Of a stretch of DNA of 64,000 nucleotides, positions 24,566-36,814 are shown in pieces. Under the pieces are notes generated by a model that ran no database searches, had not been told where the DNA came from, and saw nothing but the letters and a program-made list of their open reading frames with translations. This stretch comes from Dermatophagoides farinae (taxonomy: Eukaryota; Arthropoda; Arachnida; Sarcoptiformes; Pyroglyphidae): assembly GCF_024713945.1 (NCBI RefSeq), contig NC_134677.1:7071001-7135000 (forward strand). The letters run 5' to 3'. Made by a program: the position numbers and the translations under genes. Numbering within the stretch: the stretch's first letter is position 1; each line of letters opens with the position of its first letter.

Positions 24566-26046
24566 TTAGATTGCTGGAGGTGGAGAGGTTCGAGAATGAT
24601 GTGGATGATGTTGATGATGCTGTCCATTATGATGATTATGAAGGTCATGACGAATTTGATGTTGATGATTATTATTTGGTGAATTTTGTAAACTAGTCTG
24701 AAACAGTTGGTGGTGGTTGTGGTTGTAATTCAACCACAGACCTGATTTCTGTGTTGAACATTGAGATTCAGTTCTGTTGAATCGTAAACCAAATGAACAT
24801 ATAGGTTCAGAACATTCACCAGTTTGTATACATTTAGCTCGTAATGGATCAAATTTTGCTAGGCCATCTTGAATTTTCAGACAAAATTTGTAGGATACTT
24901 CCTTATCGCTATCATTATCGGTAGTAAAATGGCCCAATTGACGAACACAATCACAAATACAGCGTTGATCTGTGCCACGAAATCTTTGAATGAATGGCTC
25001 GGGACATTTGATGACATGTTTGCATTTATGATGATGATTATTATGACGGTGGTGATGATGATGATGATGATGACCTTGCTGATGACCATGATCAGAACCA
25101 GCACTCATTAAACGCAAAGGAGGTCGAATTTGGACACTTCTTGGCATATAATTGATTGGTTTACATTCACAATGAGTATGATTTAAAAATGTAAGCCGTT
25201 CAATGCCAACAGCATTACCACCAGTTATATTATTCTTCATATCGGAACGAATTACATGGAAATATAATTCGACCAATTGAGTTTTACTTGGTTCACAGCG
25301 ATGTGTCCTGCAAATATATAAATTGATCAAATGAACAAAGGTAACAACAAAAAAAAAATCAATTCATCAAATGCTTACACATCTTCACAGCATCCGCTTT
25401 CATCATCACATCTATGCAGAACAGTGCATCTATGCAAATCATCAAAAAAAAAATTCATAATAAGATTTAAAATAAATTTCAAGAACAAAAAGCCATACCT
25501 AGGTACATATTGTTTTAATGGTGATGCATGATAATCCAACACTTTTACTAATTTAGCACGAGGTGTTGAACATGAATATTTTGTTCGAATATAGAATAGA
25601 TGACTATTTGCCAGATTGACTTCGGTAAAATTCCATTCATGACGAAATATAAAATTTTCCTCATCATTCAATGGATTATGATGAGACAATGCTGAAAATG
25701 AATACGATGGTGATGAAAATTCAATCGTAGGTACTATAGATGTCAAAGTAGAAGTGGTCGATTCATATTTATTTCGACCTCGAAATTTTCTCTGTTGATC
25801 ACGATCATCATCGATCAGATTTTCTGTTTCGTCGTTAAACATAAAATTTTTCGACATCAAATTATGATGATTCATTTCACTGTTTTTATCATCATGATGA
25901 AATGATAATGATGTACATTGTATCGATGAAATCATGAATAAAGACATGATGAAGATTATAATTTCGTTGATGAATGATCGATTTTTCAGTTGTATACACC
26001 GAGCCAAAATTTTGGCCCGCACAACAAACGACATTAAAGATTTCAT
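24566..26046 (-). CDS. Pvf: PDGF/VEGF-type (PVF) cystine-knot growth factor
   Basis: Secreted ligand expected to act on a PVR/VEGFR-type receptor tyrosine kinase, controlling haemocyte and tissue migration in arthropods. Exons: 25499-26046, 25379-25429 and 24566-25307; 446 residues. A hydrophobic segment (about residues 29-45) serves as signal peptide; Met34 is an alternative start. The cystine-knot domain spans about 159-247: Cys159, then PRCTVLHRC (184-190), GCC (Cys195/Cys196), Cys203, and the closing CEC (245-247) after LTFLNHTH. A two-to-three-residue insertion in RC-x-GCC is typical of invertebrate PVFs. A second cysteine-rich region (CPEPFIQRFRGTDQRCICDC onward) resembles the VEGF-C/PVF C-terminal repeats. 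His-rich stretches occur near 270-295 and at the end. Basic processing sites before the domain (RKFRGR) are plausible but unproven. Confidence 0.87.
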
Positions 26047-28765
26047 GAGTAGGTATTTTTTTCAATTTTTTACGAATTTTTGATTATTGGAATCTGGCAG
26101 AAAAATTATTATAAACAGAGAAAGTGATCATTTCATTTGTTTGTCAAACCATTTGATCAAATTGTTTTGTCGAATGATGATGATTGTGGTTAATGGCCAT
26201 CAATATGATGATGGTCTTGGTAGTGATTATCACGATATAAATCAGACTTTGTTTAAATTCTGTCAAAATAACATGAATCAATTTGCTTGGAAAAATAAAT
26301 AATAATTTCATCGACAACAACAATTCCACATTTGAATAGATTCGAATTCAGTGATCATCAAATATCCAATCATATTTGACCTGAATTCACATCTATTTGT
26401 CTATAAAGATTGAATGATGAGATTAAATAAACACGTCTGTGATAATTATTGAGTTATTGTATGAAAAACTGTGTGGTTGGTCGATCTGGTTGGTTGATGA
26501 GCGACGATATCAAAGTAAATAAAAAAAAAAATTCTTTTTCATTTTTAATCATGATTTACCCTAATACTGTTCATGTTCTTCATTATAATTATCGTTTGTC
26601 GTTTATATTTGATATATATTCTATTTCTTGATTGTCTAGTGAAAGTCTAGCTCTCTGTGTATGTGTTCATAAAACTTACACAAACATCGAAAGATTACAT
26701 CTTCATTAATCCAAAAAAAACTAAAAACAAAAATCCATGGTATTTTTATTTATACTACTATCAATTGGCATAAAAACAAATAAACATGGTTGGAGCTTTT
26801 ATTATTATTGTTGAATTGGTTGGTTGATTATCAAACAAATAAATGCAAAAAAAATGGTCGTGTTTTAGGCAAAACTGTTAAATGTATCAAAATTCAAGAA
26901 TCAGGTAATGTTCAATTGATGATCATGACTATGAATGGAAACAATAATAAACACATCAGGAAAACTAATGCTGAAAAAGTTTTGCCGGCTTCTTCTTGTT
27001 CAATCGATTGAAGGAAAGATGAACTATCGACCAGAAAAAAAAACCACAAAAAAATTCAAAGCATAATGTAACTCTGATGGTGGTTGTGGTGGTCTAGTGG
27101 TAGTCAAAGATAATATTAATTAGTTTGACCGCTAGTTGCTATTTTGGCATACGCAGAAAATTGATGATCATTTTATCCATATAAATAACATATATGAACA
27201 ACGGTTCTTGGGTTAGTTGGTGAGAAATAATTGAATGAATGAATTTTCAAACTGATCAAGCGAATCGATCAATCTTGTTCACGACGAACTTTAATAGTTT
27301 TGAACGACAACAGGTGAAAGTTAAGATAATGATGATGATGATGATTGAAAGTTGAATAGTTCAGAGAAAATCAATCAAATTTTCCGCGAACTAATAGAAT
27401 GATCGAGAATATCGATTCACATAATCATGGATAATTAACTTTGAACTTTGTACAATATAAATAATCACACAAAGACACGAATAATATTGGTCGCATCACA
27501 CTAATACAAAAAACCTATACTTGCAGACCAAACATTGGTGTGTGTGTGTGTGTCTTCATAACATGAACAGCGGTAAATGATGATCTTTTTGAAGCCAATT
27601 CGTTGTTCTATCTTTTTTTTGGCTAGTTGGTTGGTTTATCGTGGCTACGTGGTTTGAATACAAAAACCTAATGACGACTGGTTGATTCGATGTATGGCTG
27701 GTTGTGGTTTTTTCATTGTCGTTTTGGAATGATCGTATGGTTCTATTGGTTCCGCTGTTTTTCATCAAAGACAATGATACGAATTCAGGAAAAAGAAACA
27801 CAAATTGTTGTCACAGTAATTGTTTAAGCCTTTGAGTAATAAATTTGATCATAAATTTCGGGTTTAAACCAGTTATGATCGAGTTTTTTCTCCGAAGAAC
27901 GTGGAATTTTTCCGATCTCGTAGACATAATTTGTCACAAGGACAATGCAAAATAAAACATAAGATAAATTTTAGTATGTATGCTTTTTTTTGTTTCTGTT
28001 TGTGTGTGCATGTAATGCAACAGATGGCCAAATCAATGATCATCTAAAATGGCCAGCAACAAGCAAACTAAAAAAAAACCAACCATACTAATGATGTGAA
28101 CGAAATGGTATTTATCATAAAAAAAATATTTCATTCATTTTTTAAAGTCAAAAAAAAAAAAAAAATAGAAAAGAGTTTTAGGCATTCAAGACATCTGGAG
28201 CCGTAGGCCGTTTCACTAAAAAGAGGATTAAAATCACACTTTATGTCAATGATGTGTCAAAATTATTTAAACTAGTTTTTTTTTAAATACAATAATCTTT
28301 AATAAGATGATCCGATGAATGAATAAAATATTATGGGCGTTTATGATAGAATCTCTCAAAAAGTAAAAAAAAAGATTAAAAATTGAAGAAAATTTTACAT
28401 ATATATGCACACACACAGAATGATTACGAAACGTCGATTAGCATGAATTCTAGTTTGTTAGTGTTTAAACTTATGTTCACATTTTTAGTTTGTTGAAATA
28501 CATGAATTCTCCTCTTACAATTTTAATTGTCAACTTTTTTTTGTGGTGGATGTGAAAAGCTAAACTTTGTATGAAGACATTTATAATGATATATATATAT
28601 TGTGACATCGATTTGCTGACATTCGGTTGGCATTGTTATACTGTTGTTGCTGTCTAAAAACATCATTATGAATCGGTGTTGGTTGTAAATTTTTTTTTTT
28701 TTTTTTTTTTTTTTTGGTTGAAAATCTCAGAATGGCTGGCACATAATCATCACTATCGCGAAAAG
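26047..28765. other. Intergenic stretch upstream of PVF
   Basis: About 2.7 kb between the PVF start and the GPCR stop, both on the minus strand. I saw no recognisable gene. It contains GAT tracts and a run of T at 28690-28715, and is probably PVF promoter/enhancer plus GPCR 3' sequence. Confidence 0.45.
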
Positions 28766-30652
28766 TCATGAATCATTAAGTTTTACAACTTGATTCAATT
28801 TTTCCATCTCCATAACATCATTGTCGACAGTTGTATTACGACGTTGAGTGATGGAATGATTTCGAAGACGCATTTTATCAAATTTTCTTTTAATACTTTC
28901 ACGAATCTATACAGAGAATTACATTGTTAATGAAATGAAGAGAATTTTTATCATCAAAAAATGTGAAAATCATACCTCTTGATTGAAGAAACAGAATACT
29001 GCCGTTACAATTGAACCTTGTAATGCTTCGGTGATGATCATTATATAGTGGAATACGAACTGATACGAAGCACATGATTCGAATGGATCGAATGGAACAA
29101 TGTAGAACATATAGTGGATTCCAAACACTGGCACCAACAATAAGGATTTACCAACACTTGACCGTAATTGGTGATTCATGTTGTTTGATGTAGTAAATGA
29201 TTTATGCAACAAAACATACATCATGTAGATTAACAATATGGTATTTATCTTTTAAAAAAAAATTTCATTCATTGATTCAGTATTTGTAAAATAAATATTT
29301 CTACTCTATACTTACAACAATGAATGTAATGGTAGGTACAATGTATATTAATTCCCAATAACCCATCGATTTGGTCCAACAACTTTTGTTAAATACTTCC
29401 ATTGAATGAATAAATGTATAAAATGAAATTATTATGATGGGAGAAAACCATCCTAACAGATAGAATTTGATCATTCTTATTTTATTGACAGGCAATGGAC
29501 GGACAACAAGCTGCCAAAGTATAATGCCTTCATTTAACATCCAACAATAATTGGTTAAACGCGCCGTTTTCATCAAAAGCATCAATATTCGACACCATAT
29601 TGGACTTTTAAAAAATTATCATTAAAAATAGAATAGATAACAAATTGATGACTTACTTTTTATCGATCATAGAATTGAGACGATAATGTTGTTCTTTGAT
29701 GAATATCAATACAGAAAGAGAAAATGATGCGGTGAGTATGAGCGATAGGAAAAAATTAAGATGAATTTCTCTCAATTTGTGACGGTCATTGCAGAATGCC
29801 CAGAGTAAAATGAAACCGATCGATGTGAGTACCAAAGAAATGACATAGATAACTATCGATATACGAATAAATTTTAGTTTAATTGTTGCACCAGGTGTCG
29901 AACATGGTAGATAATTTGTGTATTCTTCAGAATAGTTGATCCATTTTTTTTCAACTTCATCAAAATGAGCTTTGCTTATTCTAGCCCATGTACTATTGTG
30001 CCAACATTCTTTATTCGCTAATTCGTTTCGACATGATGTTGGTTTAATACCCAAAGCAAAATATGTCATACTGGGACATGTTTGATAACTGATTGTACCC
30101 GGTTTGGCTGAATTCCAACACATAAAACCATCCCATTTAGCTGGACAATGATCATGTTCATGGGAATCATGATTTCCATTTTCCAACATTCGTACACAAC
30201 ATTGACGAGCTTGTTCACAACAATCGAGTAAAAGACCCTTCATGAATTAAATGATTTGTTTAGATAATAGATTTGATTATGAAAATTAATTAAAGTCTTA
30301 CCATATAAAATTCGGATTTCAACTCTTTTTGAATGGAATTATTCGGCTGTTTAAGTGTTTCATATTTGAATTCCGTACAATTCGGATTGCAAAGAAGAAC
30401 GTTGATTTGATCACTATAATTATAGATTACTTTCCATTTATGTACTGAATCAAAATTTATCCATGGACCTTCACTGCCAGCCATATACCATAAACATTGT
30501 GCACACATATTGTCCATAAAACGATCGATATTACGAAAATCATAGAAAAGATTACTTTTGCAAGGAAATCTATCCATCATTGTCGATGGTGATGGTGATA
30601 ATAATGATGACGTAAATGATAATAACAAGATGGTAACAATCACTGATATCAT
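28766..30652 (-). CDS. Class B1 (secretin-like) neuropeptide GPCR, ligand unassigned
   Basis: Seven-helix plasma-membrane receptor of the secretin family. Exons: 30302-30652, 29657-30237, 29316-29604, 28976-29248 and 28766-28906; 544 residues from the ATG at 30652, which starts a clear signal peptide (MISVIVTILLLSFTSS). The large ectodomain has the hormone-receptor signature CPAKWDGFMCW, then CPSMTYF, a Trp/Cys pattern and LPCSTPG before helix 1. Upstream is an extra cysteine block with two vicinal pairs (DCCEQARQCC). All seven hydrophobic segments can be traced, including the helix-3 motif NYCWMLNEGIILW and helix 7 ending in GSIVTAVFCFFNQEVI. The short basic tail (RESIKRKFDKMRLR) ends in MEMEKLNQVVKLNDS. 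The calcitonin/DH31, PDF and hector-like receptors are candidates; I cannot choose between them. Confidence 0.88.
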
Positions 30653-31878
<1,226 letters not shown>

Positions 31879-32637
31879 ATGAAAAATGCTTTCAAAGTGG
31901 CCGTTCTAGGATCTCCTAGGGTCGGAAAAACTACCATTATTGATGAGGCTATATATGGTAATCATTATCGATTAAAAAATCCATATGAGCCAACAAGTGA
32001 AGATATCTATTGTGCAATGGTTGAATATGATAAAAATTCTCGTGAAAAAATTTTCCTTTACGATTATGGTGGAATGGTATTTAAATGTTTCATGATAGTT
32101 GAAATTGATTTTTTTTTTTGATTTAACTCTCATAGGAAACATTAAATATCGATGCAATCAAAATGTGCCTTTCATTTTGCGATGTAAGTTGTAATTTATT
32201 TTGATTTTTAAGATTATCAATAAAATTCGAATGGTTCACAGGCCTTTTTGGTAGTTTTTTCCATCAATGATAAAGAATCTTTTATGATGGCTGTTCAGAT
32301 TAAAAAGAATATCGAAAAACTAAAGGATAAAAAAGATGTAAGTGAAATTCCAATTGTTAGCCTATGTATTGATTAGTTAACGTTCTATCTTTTATCCATA
32401 TAGATACCAATAGTATTGGTTGCCAACAAAATGGACAAAATAAATGAAGCTGTTATAAATCTAGAGGAAATCCGCAAATGGGTGGCACAAGAAAAGGTTA
32501 AATTTATCGAAGTATCAGCAACTGATCGAAAAAGCATATCCGAATGTTTTATTTATCTAGCATCAAACATAATTTTTTTATCAAAACCATCATTTTCGCG
32601 TAAATCAAAAACGGGTAGTCTTCAATTGGAATTATAA
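31879..32637 (+). CDS. NKIRAS: NF-kappa-B inhibitor-interacting Ras-like small GTPase (kappaB-Ras)
   Basis: Atypical Ras-family protein; vertebrate kappaB-Ras binds IkappaB and restrains NF-kB and Ral signalling. Exons: 31879-32076, 32136-32183, 32242-32337 and 32404-32637; 191 residues, like human NKIRAS1/2. P-loop GSPRVGKT at 11-18 (Pro and Arg at Ras positions 12/13), switch region SEDIYCAMVEYD, then YDYGGM at 61-66 where Ras has DTAGQ, so the catalytic Gln61 is Met. The G4 motif is NKMD (122-125) and the G5-like motif SAT (152-154). The tail SFSRKSKTGSL matches the kappaB-Ras tail and has no CAAX box. The ATG at 31879 is the first in frame that gives a complete GTPase fold. The gene is convergent with the Gly/His-rich peptide gene, 212 bp away. 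Confidence 0.92.
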
Positions 32638-32849
32638 ATTATTAATGAAAAAAAACAACAGTATTTTATGTAAATTTATTATTGAATGATAAATAAAATG
32701 GCGAAAATTTTAATAAATATTAATTTGGATATATATTAAGTTCGAGGAAAAAGACAAGGCCGCATATAAGAAAAATTTCCATTTCATAATTAGATGAAAA
32801 ATTACCAGAATTCATCATGAGAATTGATTCATTATTATGTTAGATAGGA

Positions 32850-33131
32850 TTAATAGCCACCATGCCCGTAACCACCGTGCTCTTCATATCCACCATGGTA
32901 AACCGGATACGGGATGTAATGAGTCTTTTTCTTTTTACAATCGTTCATCATGATAATGTCGCCTTTTTTCTTGCCACCACCTTTGTAGATCAATTTTGGC
33001 CCACAACCATGTTCGCCACCAATGATTATCGTATCATCGTTTTTCTCACTGCCACCAAAAGCTATATCAAAATGAGCGATGATGAACAGGGCAATAATGG
33101 CTGCCAAAGAAAATAATCTTGAATAGTACAT
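32850..33131 (-). CDS. Small secreted Lys/Gly/His/Tyr-rich peptide
   Basis: No family recognised. 93 residues from the ATG at 33131, in a single exon. Residues 1-28 are a classical signal peptide (MYYSRLFSLAAIIALFIIAH). The mature part has a Gly/Lys-rich section with two cysteines (HGCGPKLIYKGGGKKKGD and MNDCKKKKTH), then a tail of GGY/HGG repeats (GGYEEHGGYGHGGY). Such tails occur in cuticle proteins and in some Gly-rich antimicrobial peptides; either role is a guess. A TATAAAAA on the same strand (33277-33270) and an arthropod-initiator-like TCAGTT (33242-33237) lie upstream, pointing to a regulated TATA promoter. The start of a possibly related gene is at 63,874. Confidence 0.8.
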   Translation of the reverse strand: MYYSRLFSLAAIIALFIIAHFDIAFGGSEKNDDTIIIGGEHGCGPKLIYKGGGKKKGDIIMMNDCKKKKTHYIPYPVYHGGYEEHGGYGHGGY

Positions 33132-34603
33132 GGTCAATTGAATTAAAGGGTTTGAGCTTTGAAATAAAAACGATTTTTATGATGAACAAATCACTAGCAC
33201 TGGTCACTGTAATAGTTTGTTCGAAATTGTTTGAACAACTGATGGAACAAAAAAATCCAAACCTCACCGTTTTTATAGTAAAACTTTGAACCTCTAATTT
33301 AACACCAGACATTGATCATGAGAGATGAAAGGTTTAAAGAGAAGTCTCACTTGAATGATTTGCCATTACATTCGATAGTGTATGATGAAAGTGATTGCCA
33401 CAATCACCGCCATGATTTTCGGATAACTTGATTGGATTTTAATCTTTATCATTTTTGAATCCATTTTATCATGAAATTATTCTCAACGTTTTACGGACAA
33501 ACGAAACGGAAATTAAAAATTACAACATAAACATGCATTTTAAATCTATGATAATAGTTTTTGCTCAATTATCGGTATCATAAACCTGGACTGTATAAAG
33601 ATGTGGGTGTCATAATTGCTTTGAAAATAAACAATGATTGATGTGGGTGTCATTGTTCTAATTAATCACTTAATAACGTTATTTAGATCAGGTGCATAAT
33701 ATACTTGAAAGTAAATTTCAATATTTTAACTCTATGTCAAACCGGTGTTTTCAATGAAGTAAAACGAAAGTAAAAGTTGACCGCTAATTTTGCTTCTTAA
33801 CCGGTGATAACCCGAAACAAAATTATTCAAAGTCTTTTTACATCGTTGTTGTTCGCTCAAATGGATTTAATTGTCTTTCGTATCAACGTTCTAGTGAACC
33901 GCAAAGTTTACTGTATATTTTTTCTTCCCGTTGTACATTGGTTGGATAATCAACAAAAGTTCATAAGCTTGAGAAAAATCGAAGCTAATAAATGGTAATT
34001 ATACACTTTATACCAACGAAACTGACTAATAACTATTGATCGGATATTTTGACAAACTTGATCCAATCAATGAGGTCAAAATGTGGTTTACAAAAAAAAA
34101 AACAAATCTCCATTTCTTGGTGTCTCTGAAGGGCAAATTTATCTTGTAAACTTTTTCCTCCTATATCTATCATTTTGGTTCCGCATTCAAAATCACATGT
34201 CATTGTTGCCTTCGAGTTAAGGATTGTTTCAAATCGATGAATGTGCCAAAGAAACATGAAAAATCCGCATCATTTTTGTTGAAAAAAAATTATTTCATAA
34301 CAAGAATCAAGGAAGTGTCTATGGATCTGAAAGTTTCTATTTATAATAAACTTCTTCGTGTAGCAAAACTATAGTTTACATAAAGCCAACACCCAATTGT
34401 TGGACGAATAATTGGTAGTGGTGTGCTACCATTTGGGACATTCCATATAACAGTCTTTGGGTTTGTTGTTGTTAGCCACATATGTTTCTATTTAATCGTA
34501 TAACTTATCATCTTTGTTTTAACGATTAGAAAATAACTATACTTTCCAATGCCTGCAGCCGCATACCATTCACATGTAGCTATCACAAGTGAATCAGATT
34601 CTC
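33132..34603. other. Intergenic stretch with a possible gene relic
   Basis: About 1.5 kb between divergent genes. From about 33,650 to 34,520 the sequence has fewer homopolymers and looks more coding-like than other spacers. One minus-strand frame (34033-34257) reads a Cys/His-rich piece (CDFECGTKMIDIGGKSLQDK, then FALQRHQEMEIC). No start, splice set or family could be fixed. I list it as a possible decayed or missed gene. Confidence 0.3.
33270..33277 (-). promoter_or_regulatory. TATA box for the Gly/His-rich peptide gene
   Basis: TATAAAAA on the minus strand, about 140 bp before the ATG, with an initiator-like CATCAGTTG about 35 bp downstream. The spacing is slightly longer than ideal. Confidence 0.5.
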
Positions 34604-35266
34604 ATGATGTATCGACCAATAATTTTATGTGTTCTTTTCTTAGCATTTTCATCGATTTATACCAAGGTATAACTTTCAAATTTTTTCTGAATTCTAATGA
34701 TTTTATTATTAATTCTCATCTAGGCATATGAAGTAAATGTAACCGATAAAGTTACATTCACTATAGCTATCGGTAATGAAACTGCCGGTAAAATTGTTCT
34801 TGGTTTATTTGGAGAATTAGCACCTAAAACAGTAGAAAATTTCGTCACATTGGCTTCTGAAGATGGTTATCAAAGCAAATCTTATAATGGAAGTTTATTT
34901 CATCGTATTATAGCCAATTTTATGATTCAAGGAGGCGATATAACTAGTGAAGATGGAAGCGGATCGATATCGATTTATGGTGAATATTTTGATGATGAAA
35001 ATTTCGTTCTCAATCATGGCCAACCTGGCCTGATCAGTATGGCCAATGCAGGAAAAAACACAAATGGTTGTCAATTTTTCATCACATTAGTACCAACACC
35101 ATGGTTGGATGGACATCATACCGTGTTCGGCAAAGTTCTTGATGGAATGGATCTTATTTTTCGAATCGGTAGTCTACCAACCGATTCCAATGATCGTCCC
35201 GTTCAAGACATTCGAATAATTGATACAAAAACAGAAAAAGTAAATGTACAGACTACACTTGAATAG
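34604..35266 (+). CDS. PPIB: Secretory-pathway cyclophilin (peptidyl-prolyl isomerase, cyclophilin B-like)
   Basis: Catalyses cis-trans isomerisation of Xaa-Pro bonds, probably in the ER lumen. Two exons: 34604-34666 and 34724-35266; 201 residues. Exon 1, in a frame where two ATGs start MMYRPIILCVLFLAFSSIYT, gives a clean signal peptide; exon 2 opens AYEVNVTDKVTFTIAIG, the cyclophilin B-type start. The active site is intact by alignment: Arg82, Phe87, Met88 and Gln90 in FHRIIANFMIQGG, Trp148 and His153 in PWLDGHH. There is no KDEL-type tail (it ends NVQTTLE), as in other cyclophilin B proteins. The gene is tail-to-tail with slowmo, 223 bp away. The alternative ATG at 34607 would change one residue. 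Confidence 0.92.
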
Positions 35267-35489
35267 TTGTATTTTTTTATTTTAATTTGTTAAAAAAATA
35301 TATCATTATTCATTATTCATTAATTTAAAAAATTGGATAATTCCTAATTTGTTTTATATTTTTTTTGTGCTCGATAAATAAATACACATTTCTTTATGTG
35401 CGTAAAAAATTTGCACACAATGAATTGTCTTTAGAAGAACGACAATTATTATTAATAATAATAATAATATATAAATAGCCATTATGATT

Positions 35490-36301
35490 TTATGAAGATA
35501 GAGAATTTGTTTGGGTTCGATTGACAATATCATCGGCGATCACTCGTTTTGTATTGCCTGCTAGTTCATCAACACTTTTTACAGTTTTGTGCGCTAAATC
35601 TTGAACTTCTTCGTTGATTTTTCCAATAACCAATTCCATGGCTTGTCGGCCCTAGTAAAAAAAGGAAAATTTCATTATTAAAAAAAATCAATATTTTCAT
35701 CTAATAATAAATCATACTTTGGCGGCATTTCTCATTATATCTTTATGAACAAAATCTTCTAGATAGCTACTTAAAGGAATACCATGAACTTCGACTACAG
35801 TTTCTTGAGTCATTAACGTTTTGTTCGGGTTGGACGGATGAGGTTTGTACGTTAGTTGTTCAATAATGGACAGTTCGTTACAAAATGAAATCTTTATTAT
35901 GGTAAAAAGAATGTCAATAAAATATTCAATATATGAGAAATGAATAAACTTACATTTTTTGATTTTAATGTAAAATTTTTTGCCCGTGGATCAAGCTCAG
36001 AATATTCACTGGCATATGTTTTACTACGACCAAGTAATTTTTCAGCCCAACCTGGAAGGCCCCATTTACAGCTTATTAATCGATGTGTATGCATCACAGA
36101 TGTTTGTGGACAAACTGATCGATCAAGAATATCAATTCCAATCACTGAAGGATTTAAAGGATTAGGATATTTTCTCCATACTGCCTGTACGACCGTATCC
36201 CATTGATGTCTGTAATCAACGTAAAGATCAAAAAAAAACCGGTAAAAAACAAAAAAAAATTTAACTTACTCAAAAATATGTTCACTAGTCCAGATACGCA
36301 T
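35490..36301 (-). CDS. slmo: Slowmo / PRELID3-type PRELI-MSF1 domain lipid-transfer protein
   Basis: Mitochondrial intermembrane-space lipid-transfer protein; PRELID3/Slowmo proteins with TRIAP1 carry phosphatidylserine between the membranes. Exons: 36270-36301, 35954-36209, 35718-35891 and 35490-35651; 207 residues (family about 194-215). The N-terminus MRIWTSEHIFEHQWDTV and the core KYPNPLNPSVIGIDILDR, HTHRLISCKWGLPGW and LTYKPHPSNPNKTLMTQE are highly typical. The last exon encodes the C-terminal helix (GRQAMELVIGKINEEVQ). Divergent from fuzzy, 513 bp between starts. Confidence 0.95.
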
Positions 36302-36814
36302 TTTGTGCTCTAGATTTTAATTTCAACAAATAATAATAAATGAATATAAATTCCGTAAAAAAAATAATTTTTCGAACCTTTTAAATTTACAAGAGATGAA
36401 TATTATATTGTGAAAATACTAAATGATGTGATGAGAAGGTGATGAACAAATTAAAATAATAGGGAATCAGCGAGTGCAATCGTGCTTTATCTTTTTGATG
36501 ATCACGCATTGAATGGTTGCATAAGATCGAAATAAGATTTTTTTTTATCTAATCTACCAGGATTGTGATGTCAAAAATGTGGAAAAAATAATTTGGCTCG
36601 CGTTGTTTTACATTTCTCTCCTTCTTCAATGAACGTAGCAAATCAAGTACATTTGTGACCTTAAAAATGCACTCCTTTTTATATAAAAAAAAATTATGCA
36701 ATGTGACAGCCAATAACAATCAGAAATGATGAGCGAAACTATCGATAGACTATCGATTCTGTAAAACATATTTGGAATTCGTTCGGGATTAATTCTCATG
36801 TCAAAAAATTTTTC
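36302..36814. promoter_or_regulatory. Bidirectional promoter between slowmo and fuzzy
   Basis: 513 bp between two divergent start codons. It has TATCGATA at 36740-36747 and a near-copy TATCGATT at 36751-36758, echoing the OTUD6B/eIF2-beta promoter. No TATA box is evident near either gene. Confidence 0.65.

Noticed and set aside
24877-25111. Open frames on both strands overlapping the PVF third exon (Met/Ile-rich)
   Set aside because: They are shadows of the His-rich PVF coding sequence.
27090-27103. TGGTCTAGTGGTAG, identical to a tRNA A-box (tRNA-Glu-like)
   Set aside because: No B-box (GGTTCGANTCC) follows at the right distance, and no cloverleaf can be folded from the flanks.
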